This document shows, in pieces, positions 13,967-19,735 of a stretch of 19,735 bases of DNA. Numbering within the stretch: position 1 is the first letter of the stretch; each line of letters starts with the position of its first letter. Origin of the DNA: an uncultured Methylocystaceae bacterium (GTDB taxonomy: Bacteria; Pseudomonadota; Alphaproteobacteria; Rhizobiales; Beijerinckiaceae); contig CAMFKC010000004.1 in assembly GCA_945956975.1 (NCBI GenBank), forward strand, positions 1 to 19,735. Direction: 5' to 3'. A model generated the notes under the pieces. It ran no database searches, had not been told where the DNA came from, and was given only the letters and a program-made list of their open reading frames with translations. Both the position numbers and the translations under genes were made by a program.

Positions 13967-15163
13967 TTACTTGTAGGTCTGCTTGGTCGCGATCGCCTTC
14001 CAGCGGCCGTTCTGCACCTGAGCGACGAGCAGTTCCTCGGCGCCGAGATGGTTGGTCTTGGTGAACTTGACCGGCGCCTGGCCGAAGATGTCCTGGAAGG
14101 GCTCGCCCGTCTCCATCTTGTTGATCAGGCAATCCGTCGTCAGGTCCTTGCCGCACTGCTTGGCGTAATGCGCAAACGTCATCATGCCGTTGTAGCCGGA
14201 CGTGACCTGCAGGTTGGGCGCGACGCCGAACATCTTCTTGTAGGCCTCGACGAAGTCCTTGATCTTGCCGGTCGCTGTGTCCTCGTAGAAGATTTCGAGC
14301 TGGCCGACGCCATAGACGTTGTCCGCGACGTCCTTGCCAAGGTCGTGCAGGTCGGGAACGTAGGTCGGCGAGAAGGCGACCCAGATCGGGTTGTAGTCGG
14401 ACTTCTTCGCCGCCGTCAGGATCGCCACGGATTCACGCACGACCGAGCCGAGCGAGACGAAATCGCAACCGTCGGCCTTCAGGCGCGCGACCTGCGACGA
14501 GAAATCCGTCGCGCCGCGCTTGAAGGACACCATCGTCTGCAGCGGGATCTTCATCGCGGTGAGCTGATCCTTGTAGGCGTCGGTGAAGTTCTTCCCCATC
14601 TCGTCATCCTGGTAGATGATGCAGGCCTTCTTCGGCTTCTTGTTCTCGACGAGATACTTGATGCCGACGCGCGCCTGATCGTAGTAGGGCGAGAAGATGT
14701 TGAACTTCAGCCGGTCTTCCGGCTTGTTCGGATCCATGGCGTAGGTGAATTCCGCAGCCGTGATCGAGAACAGGTTGGTGATGCCCGCGGCCTGCACGAT
14801 CGGCAGCGGCGCGAGCGTGGTGGCCGAACCCATCGGCGACACGATCGAGAAGACCTTGTCGAGTTCGATCAGCTTCTGCGTCGCGAGCACCGCCTTCTTG
14901 GGATCGTAGGCGTCGTCTTCCAGAATGTAGCGGATCTTGCGGCCGTTGATGCCGCCCGCAGCGTTGATCTGCTCGACGGCGAGCTTGGCGCCGTTCGACG
15001 CCGGGATGCCCCACGACTTGATCGGACCCGACAGGTCCATATGCGTGCCGACCACGATCTCCGTGTCGCTCACGCCCTGCGTCTTGAACTGCGCGAGAGC
15101 CGGCGAGACCGCCAGCGCGCCGGCGGCCACGCTCATACCGAATGCAAGAGCAAGTTTCTTCAT
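13967..15163 (-). CDS. livK: Liv-type ABC transporter substrate-binding protein
   Basis: This 398-residue periplasmic receptor of the type-I binding-protein family (Peripla_BP_6, LivJ/LivK-like) has a signal peptide at 1-24 (MKKLALAFG to SPALA, then QFKTQ). The mature start GVSDTEIVVGTHMDLSGP is the usual first strand and ligand loop. AVEQINAAGGINGRKIRYILEDDAYDP is also diagnostic, as is the SGYNGMM segment late in the protein. Members bind branched-chain amino acids, but many alphaproteobacterial paralogues bind aromatic or other carboxylates, so the ligand is open. A strong AGGGAGGGAG site precedes the ATG. It is the last gene of the operon, 25 bases after the ligase-like gene, and is followed by a strong terminator. 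Confidence 0.93.
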   Translation of the reverse strand: MKKLALAFGMSVAAGALAVSPALAQFKTQGVSDTEIVVGTHMDLSGPIKSWGIPASNGAKLAVEQINAAGGINGRKIRYILEDDAYDPKKAVLATQKLIELDKVFSIVSPMGSATTLAPLPIVQAAGITNLFSITAAEFTYAMDPNKPEDRLKFNIFSPYYDQARVGIKYLVENKKPKKACIIYQDDEMGKNFTDAYKDQLTAMKIPLQTMVSFKRGATDFSSQVARLKADGCDFVSLGSVVRESVAILTAAKKSDYNPIWVAFSPTYVPDLHDLGKDVADNVYGVGQLEIFYEDTATGKIKDFVEAYKKMFGVAPNLQVTSGYNGMMTFAHYAKQCGKDLTTDCLINKMETGEPFQDIFGQAPVKFTKTNHLGAEELLVAQVQNGRWKAIATKQTYK

Positions 15164-15188
15164 TCTATTCTCCCTCCCTTAAGAAGCG

Positions 15189-16871
15189 TCAGCTTCCCCG
15201 TACCGTGAACGCATCGTGGACAAGACGCCGGCGCAAATTCGAGGCCGGCCCCAGCATGGGGTCGCCCCCGGCCAGAGGCCGATCGGCGATGATGAAATCG
15301 GAGATCGCGACGCCGTCGATACCGGCAGCAGCGCGCGCAATTTCCGACGATATCAGCGCCCGAATTTCCGGCGTCTCCATCAGGCTCTTGTAATGGGTGA
15401 ACGGAAGCGCCTTTTCCTGCGCCACGCTCACCACGCTGTCGTAGTCGGCAAACACGATCGCCGAAAGACGGTCCGGCGTGTCGCCGCTGACGACTGCCGC
15501 AACGATATACGGCGAAGCGGAGAGCGCATCTTCGAGCGGCCAGGCGGAGCGCGCCCCCACGGCGGCCTCGCGCGCGCCATGCAGGACAAATCCCCCCGCG
15601 CGCGGTTCCGCCACGTCGCCGGCGTCGAACCAGCCATCCCCTGCATGAGCGCTGCACAGCGCCGCTGACCGCAGCCGCAGCGCGCCGTTTGCGCCGATCT
15701 CGAACGAGGCGCCGCGCGCAACGGCGAATTCGCGGCTGGCCCCCGAGGCGAGGCCGATCGCGCCGCCGGCTTCGGTCACGGAATAGACGTCAGTGACGGG
15801 CGTGCCGAGAGCGGCCAGCCTTGCAGCGACATCGGCCGCGAGCGGCGCTCCCGCCGATAGCGCGAGGCGAACGCGCGACAAGCCGAAATCGCGGCGGACC
15901 TTGCGCAGGACGAAGGAGCCGAAAGCGCCCGAACCCTGCATCGCGCCCTCGAACATGCGGCGCTGCAGTTTCGTCGCGCCTGCGCTCGCGCGCGCCAGCC
16001 GGCGGGCGAAACCGCTCCACAGGGCTGGCGAGCCCGAAACGATCTGCGGCTGCAATTCGCGCAGGTTCTCGCCGACAGTCTCCGGGCTCTCGGGAAAATT
16101 GACGATCACGCCGGCGGCAAGGCACGCATAGAAGCCGAACACGCGCTCGAAGGCGTGGCTCGCCGACATCAGCGACAGCCGCTCTTCTCCGGCGCGCAGA
16201 TCGATCATCGACAGCGCCGTGTCGACGGCCGCGCGGAGCGCGTCATGCGTGAATTGCGCTGCCTTGGACGGCGCAGACAGACCCGAAGTCGGGATGACCG
16301 CCGCCGCCGCCGACCCGTCGAGGTTGCTCCACGGCGCGTCCGAGCGCTTCGCGGATGCTGCGCCCTTGGCGAGCAGCGCCTCATAGGAGATGATCTGCTC
16401 GTCGCCGACTTCTCCTGCAGCGACGGCGTCGAAGCAGACAATCGTGCCGATGCCGGGGATCGCATCGCGCAGATCGAGCGCGGCGTCGAGCGTTTCCAGG
16501 GTATCGACAATCAGCGCTCGGACCCCGCAGCGCGCGACCAGAGCGCCGAGTTCCCCCGGCGCGGCCTCGGCGTGAAGGCCAGCCGAAACCGATCCTGCCG
16601 CTTGGATCGCGAGATCGCAGATCAGCCATTCAGGGCTTGGCGCAGCCAGAATGCCGACCGTCTCGCCAGGCTTCAGGCCGATCTCGGCGAGACCGGCCGC
16701 GCAATCGGCGACGGCGCGCGCGAGGCCTGCGCCGTCGGTCTCCTTCCAGATGCCGAGGCGCTTCACCCGCAGCGTTGTGCGCCGCGGTTCGGCCAGCGCA
16801 CGCGCCAGCACGAAGCCCGGCAGGCTTGCGCCGTCGGCGGCGCCGGCGGGCATTTTCACGGCGGCGTTCAT
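15189..16871 (-). CDS. AMP-binding acyl-CoA-synthetase-like protein with degenerate active site
   Basis: This 560-residue member of the ANL adenylate-forming family aligns best with long-chain acyl-CoA synthetases, but is shorter than the usual 600-660. The A3 P-loop, normally T-S-G-T-T-G-x-P-K-G, reads TSGLSAPSKAAQ (195-206). A5 is good (YSVTEAGG, 363-370), and A7 is present as W414-F-D-A-G-D419. The A8 hinge is poor (HGAREAAVGARSAWP). At A10 the catalytic lysine of the P-x-x-K-L-R-R segment is Asn545 (PASNLRRRL). It may have lost ligase activity or act on a pre-activated substrate. Its ATG overlaps the livF stop (ATGA) and livK follows 25 bases later, so it belongs to the transport operon, where homologues would activate the imported acid. 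Confidence 0.85.
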   Translation of the reverse strand: MNAAVKMPAGAADGASLPGFVLARALAEPRRTTLRVKRLGIWKETDGAGLARAVADCAAGLAEIGLKPGETVGILAAPSPEWLICDLAIQAAGSVSAGLHAEAAPGELGALVARCGVRALIVDTLETLDAALDLRDAIPGIGTIVCFDAVAAGEVGDEQIISYEALLAKGAASAKRSDAPWSNLDGSAAAAVIPTSGLSAPSKAAQFTHDALRAAVDTALSMIDLRAGEERLSLMSASHAFERVFGFYACLAAGVIVNFPESPETVGENLRELQPQIVSGSPALWSGFARRLARASAGATKLQRRMFEGAMQGSGAFGSFVLRKVRRDFGLSRVRLALSAGAPLAADVAARLAALGTPVTDVYSVTEAGGAIGLASGASREFAVARGASFEIGANGALRLRSAALCSAHAGDGWFDAGDVAEPRAGGFVLHGAREAAVGARSAWPLEDALSASPYIVAAVVSGDTPDRLSAIVFADYDSVVSVAQEKALPFTHYKSLMETPEIRALISSEIARAAAGIDGVAISDFIIADRPLAGGDPMLGPASNLRRRLVHDAFTVRGS

Positions 16872-17641
16872 GACCGGACCCTCGCGCGTTCGCGGCGATT
16901 GCCGCTGCGCGAATTCTCGGCGTGCACGCCGAGGTAGGATTCGCGGATCTCGTTCGAATTCATCAGCGCTTCGCTCGTATCGTGCATGACGACGCGGCCC
17001 ACTTCGAGCACGTAGCCGTAGTCGGCGGTTTCCAGCGCGACCTTGGCGTTCTGCTCGACCAGCAGGATCGACACGCCTTCCTCCTTGTTGAGGCGGCGGA
17101 TGATGGTGAATATTTCCTTCACCAGCAAAGGCGACAGGCCGAGCGAAGGCTCGTCCAGCAGCAGCAGCTTGGGCTGGCTCATCAGAGCCCGCGAGATCGC
17201 CAGCATCTGCTGCTGGCCGCCCGACAGCAGGCCCGCAGGCTGGTCGCGCCGCTCGCGCAGCACGGGAAAGTAGTTGTAGACCTTCTCGAGGTCGGCGGCG
17301 ACGCCGTCCTTGTCCTTGCGCAGATAGGCGCCCATCCAGAGATTTTCACGCACCGAAAGAAACGGAAAGACCTCGCGTCCCTCCGGCACGTGACTCATGC
17401 CGAGCGCCACGATCGCGTCCGGCGCCATGCCTTGGATCTTGCGGCCGTCGAGTTCGACGACGCCCGTGACGGGGTCGAGCACGCCGGAGGTCGTCTTGAG
17501 GATCGTCGTCTTGCCCGCGCCATTGGCGCCAAGCACCGTGACGATCTTGCCGCGCGGCACTTCGAGGCTCACGCCGCGGATCGCGGTGATCGGCCCGTAG
17601 GCGCTTTCGACATTGGAGAGACGGAGGATCGGCTCGCTCAT
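16868..17641 (-). CDS. livF: ABC transporter ATP-binding protein, LivF type
   Basis: This 257-residue cytoplasmic ATPase subunit of the Liv-type importer has Walker A GANGAGKTT (38-46), the Q-loop region SHVPEGREVFPFLSVREN (83-100, typical of LivF), signature LSGGQQQ (139-145), Walker B LLLLDEPSLGLSP (159-171) and the switch region VEQNAK. All catalytic motifs are intact. The C-terminus carries a basic tail after YLGVHAE (about 244-257), longer than in most LivF proteins. The ATG lies three bases after the livG stop, with its ribosome binding site inside the livG end; its own TGA overlaps the ligase-like start. It pairs with LivG as the ATPase heterodimer. Confidence 0.95.
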   Translation of the reverse strand: MSEPILRLSNVESAYGPITAIRGVSLEVPRGKIVTVLGANGAGKTTILKTTSGVLDPVTGVVELDGRKIQGMAPDAIVALGMSHVPEGREVFPFLSVRENLWMGAYLRKDKDGVAADLEKVYNYFPVLRERRDQPAGLLSGGQQQMLAISRALMSQPKLLLLDEPSLGLSPLLVKEIFTIIRRLNKEEGVSILLVEQNAKVALETADYGYVLEVGRVVMHDTSEALMNSNEIRESYLGVHAENSRSGNRRERARVRS

Positions 17642-17644
17642 GCC

Positions 17645-18403
17645 TCACGCTCCCAGATAGGCTGCGACGACATCGGGATGGCTCTGCACTTCCTGCGCGG
17701 TGCCCATGGCCATGATGCGCCCGTAATTCAGCGCGAGCACGCGGTCCGACACGCGGCTGACCAGCGACATGTCATGCTCGACCATGAGGATGGTGATGCC
17801 CAGGCGCCGGTTGATCTCGAGGATCCATTCAGCCATGCGCGCGGTTTCTTCCACATTGAGTCCGGAGGAAGGCTCGTCGAGCAGCAGCACCTCCGGCCCG
17901 ATAGACAAGGCGCGGCCGACTTCCACCACCTTGCGCACGCCATAGGGCAGGCCTGCGATCAGCGTGTCGCGATATCGCTGCAGCCGGAGAAATTCCATGA
18001 CTTCTTCCACGGCGTGACGATGCTCGACTTCCTCGCGCTGTACCTTCGGCAAGAAGAACAGATCTTCCCAGAATTTCGTGGTCGAGTGGCGATGCCGCCC
18101 AACCAGAAGATTTTGCAGCACCGAGGCGTTATCGAACAATTCGATGTTCTGGAATGTGCGCGCGATGCCGCGGCCTGCGATCTGCTGCGCGGTCAGCTGC
18201 GTGATTTCCTCATCCTTGAAGACGATCTTGCCGCTGGTGACGTTGTAGAGGCGGCTGATCAGGTTGAAGAGCGTCGTCTTGCCGGCGCCGTTCGGGCCGA
18301 TGATCGTGAAGATCTCGCCCTTCGCGACATCGAAGGAGACTCCGTCGACCGCCTTCAGGCCGCCGAACTGGATCGAGACGTTGTCGAGCGCGAAATAGGT
18401 CAC
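17645..18403 (-). CDS. livG: ABC transporter ATP-binding protein, LivG type
   Basis: This 252-residue second ATPase subunit has Walker A GPNGAGKTT (36-44), the LivG-typical GRGIARTFQNIELF (77-90), Walker B VLLLDEPSSGL (172-182), and MVEHD with the switch His210. The signature segment reads LPYGVRKVVEVGRAL (152-166) in place of the common LPYGQQRRLEIARAL, a variation typical of the degenerate LivG signature. I take the GTG at 18403 as the start: it overlaps the livM stop (GTGA) and yields the expected MTYFALDNVS N-terminus. The reading frame stays open far upstream, but that part is antisense-free shadow inside livM. Confidence 0.94.
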   Translation of the reverse strand: MTYFALDNVSIQFGGLKAVDGVSFDVAKGEIFTIIGPNGAGKTTLFNLISRLYNVTSGKIVFKDEEITQLTAQQIAGRGIARTFQNIELFDNASVLQNLLVGRHRHSTTKFWEDLFFLPKVQREEVEHRHAVEEVMEFLRLQRYRDTLIAGLPYGVRKVVEVGRALSIGPEVLLLDEPSSGLNVEETARMAEWILEINRRLGITILMVEHDMSLVSRVSDRVLALNYGRIMAMGTAQEVQSHPDVVAAYLGA

Positions 18404-19521
18404 CGGCCGCGCTCCGACTTCAGATACATCTTCTGACGGCGGAATGTCGCCGGCCTGTAGAACGGGAAGAGCTTGAACCAGGTCTTGATCTTCATCCAGC
18501 GTCCGTCGAGGCCCATCGGCTCGTAGATTATGAAGAAGATGATGATGAGACCGAAGATCAGGCTTTTGACGCCAGGCGTCGCGAGCAGGACGCTCGCCTT
18601 GTCCTGCGCCATCGGCGATCCGGACACGGCGCCGATCAGGGCCGGGAGCTTGTCCTTCATCAGGACCAGCATCGGGTCGACCATGATCATGAAGACGGCG
18701 CCGAGTGCGGCGCCGCGCAGCGAGGCGATGCCGCCGATGATGATGATCATCACGAATTCGATCGACAGCGCCAGCGTGAACATTTCCGGCGAAATGAACG
18801 ACAGCTTGTGCGCGTAGAGCACGCCGGCAAGGCCCGTCATGCCAGCCGAAAGCGCGAAGGCAAACGTCTTGTAGCGCGCGGAGTCGACGCCCATGCTGCG
18901 CGCCGCTGTCTCGCTGTCGCGCAGCGCCAGAAACGCGCGGCCCGTCGGCGAACGGATGACATTCACCGCGACGACGATGACGAAGATCGTGACGCCGATG
19001 CAGAGATAATACAGGCCCCATTCGCCGAGCGGCTTGCTGAACAAGGACGCCGGCTTGACCATCATGCCTTCGTTGCCGTGCGTCACCGTCTCCCAGCGCG
19101 CCAGGATTTCCTCGACGATCAGCGCGAAGGCGAATGTCGCGATGGCCAGATAGATGCCGTGCAGCCGCAGCGCCGGGAGGCCGACCAGCCAGCCGACGAG
19201 GCCCGTCAGCAGGCCGGCGGCGGGTAGATAGATGTAGATCGGCACGCCGAACTTGGCGGCGTTGGCCGCGGTATAGGCGCCGATCGCGAGAAAGGCCGCA
19301 TGGCCGATCGAAGTCTGGCCGGCATAGCCCGACAGGAGCACGAGCCCGATGCCGACGATCGTGTAGATCAGCACGAACACGATCTGGCTGAGAAAATACG
19401 AGCCGAGGAAGAACGGCGCGGCGCACAGCAGCAGCAACAGGGCGCCGTAAGAGGCGATCGCCTGCGGCGTCTTGAACAGGCTGAGGTCGCCCTCGTAGCC
19501 GGTGCGGATCTTGAAGGCCAT
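18400..19521 (-). CDS. livM: ABC transporter permease, LivM type
   Basis: This 373-residue inner-membrane permease has 8-10 predicted helices. The family signature GYAGQTSIGHAAFLAIGAY (65-83) is present. The cytoplasmic coupling loop RDSETAARSMGVDSARYKTFAFALSAGMTGLAGVLYAH contacts the ATPases. IIIIGGIASLRGAALGAVF is the conserved penultimate helix pair. The C-terminus has a long basic tail (WMKIKTWFKLFPFYRPATFRRQ to SERGR). The ATG lies four bases after the livH stop, and the TGA overlaps the livG GTG. It forms the channel with LivH; the substrate is probably an amino acid or carboxylate. Confidence 0.95.
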   Translation of the reverse strand: MAFKIRTGYEGDLSLFKTPQAIASYGALLLLLCAAPFFLGSYFLSQIVFVLIYTIVGIGLVLLSGYAGQTSIGHAAFLAIGAYTAANAAKFGVPIYIYLPAAGLLTGLVGWLVGLPALRLHGIYLAIATFAFALIVEEILARWETVTHGNEGMMVKPASLFSKPLGEWGLYYLCIGVTIFVIVVAVNVIRSPTGRAFLALRDSETAARSMGVDSARYKTFAFALSAGMTGLAGVLYAHKLSFISPEMFTLALSIEFVMIIIIGGIASLRGAALGAVFMIMVDPMLVLMKDKLPALIGAVSGSPMAQDKASVLLATPGVKSLIFGLIIIFFIIYEPMGLDGRWMKIKTWFKLFPFYRPATFRRQKMYLKSERGR

Positions 19522-19525
19522 GAGA

Positions 19526-19735
19526 TCAGACCTTCTTCAGGGCCGCGCCGCCGAACAGGCCTTGCGGACGCAGGAGCAGAACAGCGAGAAGCACGACATA
19601 GGCCGCGATATCCTTGAATCCTTCCGGCAGATAGAAACCGGACAGGGTTTCGACCACGCCGATGATGACGCCGCCGGCGAGCGCGCCGGGGATGGATGTA
19701 AACCCGCCGAGCACGGCCGCTGGAAAGGCCTTGAG
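19526..19735 (-). CDS. livH: ABC transporter permease, LivH type, C-terminal fragment (cut by window edge)
   Basis: Only the last 69 codons are in the window; the gene enters from the right edge with no start visible. The residues LKAFPAAVLGGFTSIPGALAGG, followed by VETLSGFYLPEGFKDIAAYVVLLAVLLLRPQGLFG, are the hallmark end of LivH permeases. The GTG/ATG-like codon at 19714 is internal, not a start. The stop lies four bases before livM. The operon promoter must be outside this window. Confidence 0.93.
   Translation of the reverse strand, partial: LKAFPAAVLGGFTSIPGALAGGVIIGVVETLSGFYLPEGFKDIAAYVVLLAVLLLRPQGLFGGAALKKV

Noticed and set aside
13916..15208. Plus-strand open frame of 430 codons opposite the substrate-binding protein
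   Set aside because: It runs through the terminator hairpin and is antisense to a clear signal-peptide-bearing receptor, with no domain of its own.
16922..18436. Plus-strand open frame of 504 codons opposite livF and livG
   Set aside because: It lies fully antisense to two ATPase genes with complete Walker motifs; its His/Arg/Asp-rich composition is typical of a mirrored high-GC coding frame.
18404..19426. Upstream extension of the livG frame giving a 593-codon fusion
   Set aside because: The extension lies inside livM in another frame and has no recognisable domain. The GTG at 18403, overlapping the livM stop, gives the normal LivG N-terminus.
1..19735. Mobile elements, CRISPR array, phage genes, tRNA or rRNA
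   Set aside because: No transposase or integrase domain, regularly spaced repeats or RNA-gene signatures were found. Gene style and composition look uniform, giving no sign of a recent island.

Overview
The window looks like a chromosomal segment from a metabolically versatile, high-GC alphaproteobacterium, probably of the Hyphomicrobiales (Bradyrhizobium/Rhodopseudomonas/Beijerinckiaceae-like). This rests on base composition, tightly packed operons with ATGA/TGATG/GTGA start-stop overlaps, two uptake systems typical of soil generalists (a tripartite tricarboxylate transporter and a Liv-type ABC transporter) and protein character. The genus cannot be fixed from sequence alone. I see no rRNA, tRNA, CRISPR array, insertion sequence or phage gene, and no gene-free stretch longer than about 200 bases.

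Left part (1-5600): the first 26 codons of a secreted protein run off the left edge on the minus strand. Next is a cytoplasmic sulfatase/phosphonate monoester hydrolase-like enzyme (minus), divergent from a MarR regulator. The 91-base gap between them holds a clear palindromic operator. Downstream of marR and on the same strand lies a complete tripartite tricarboxylate transporter (periplasmic receptor, small TctB subunit, large TctA subunit). I infer a substrate-controlled unit: the TTT system imports a sulfate or phosphonate ester, the cytosolic hydrolase cleaves it, and MarR senses it.

Middle (5600-10900): a periplasmic HtrA/Deg serine protease (minus); a two-gene minus-strand operon of a six-helix membrane protein and a TTC38-like repeat protein; a divergent LysR regulator with a good T-N11-A palindrome in the shared intergenic region; and a convergent thioredoxin-fold peroxiredoxin-like protein.

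Right-middle (11045-13900): a five-gene plus-strand operon, the most novel-looking part of the window. It encodes an SDR oxidoreductase lacking the usual catalytic serine, two tiny membrane proteins, a ferric-reductase-like transmembrane domain fused to a C-terminal Rieske [2Fe-2S] domain, and a membrane-anchored protein with a C-x3-C/H-x2-C-x3-C cluster in the second of two apparently duplicated domains. The last three junctions overlap. I infer a membrane-bound electron-transfer complex of unknown substrate.

Right (13919-19735): a minus-strand Liv-type ABC operon in the order livH (partial), livM, livG, livF, an AMP-binding acyl-CoA-ligase-like gene, and the substrate-binding protein, closed by a strong intrinsic terminator. 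The ligase-like protein has a degenerate P-loop and lacks the A10 catalytic lysine, so it may be inactive or repurposed.
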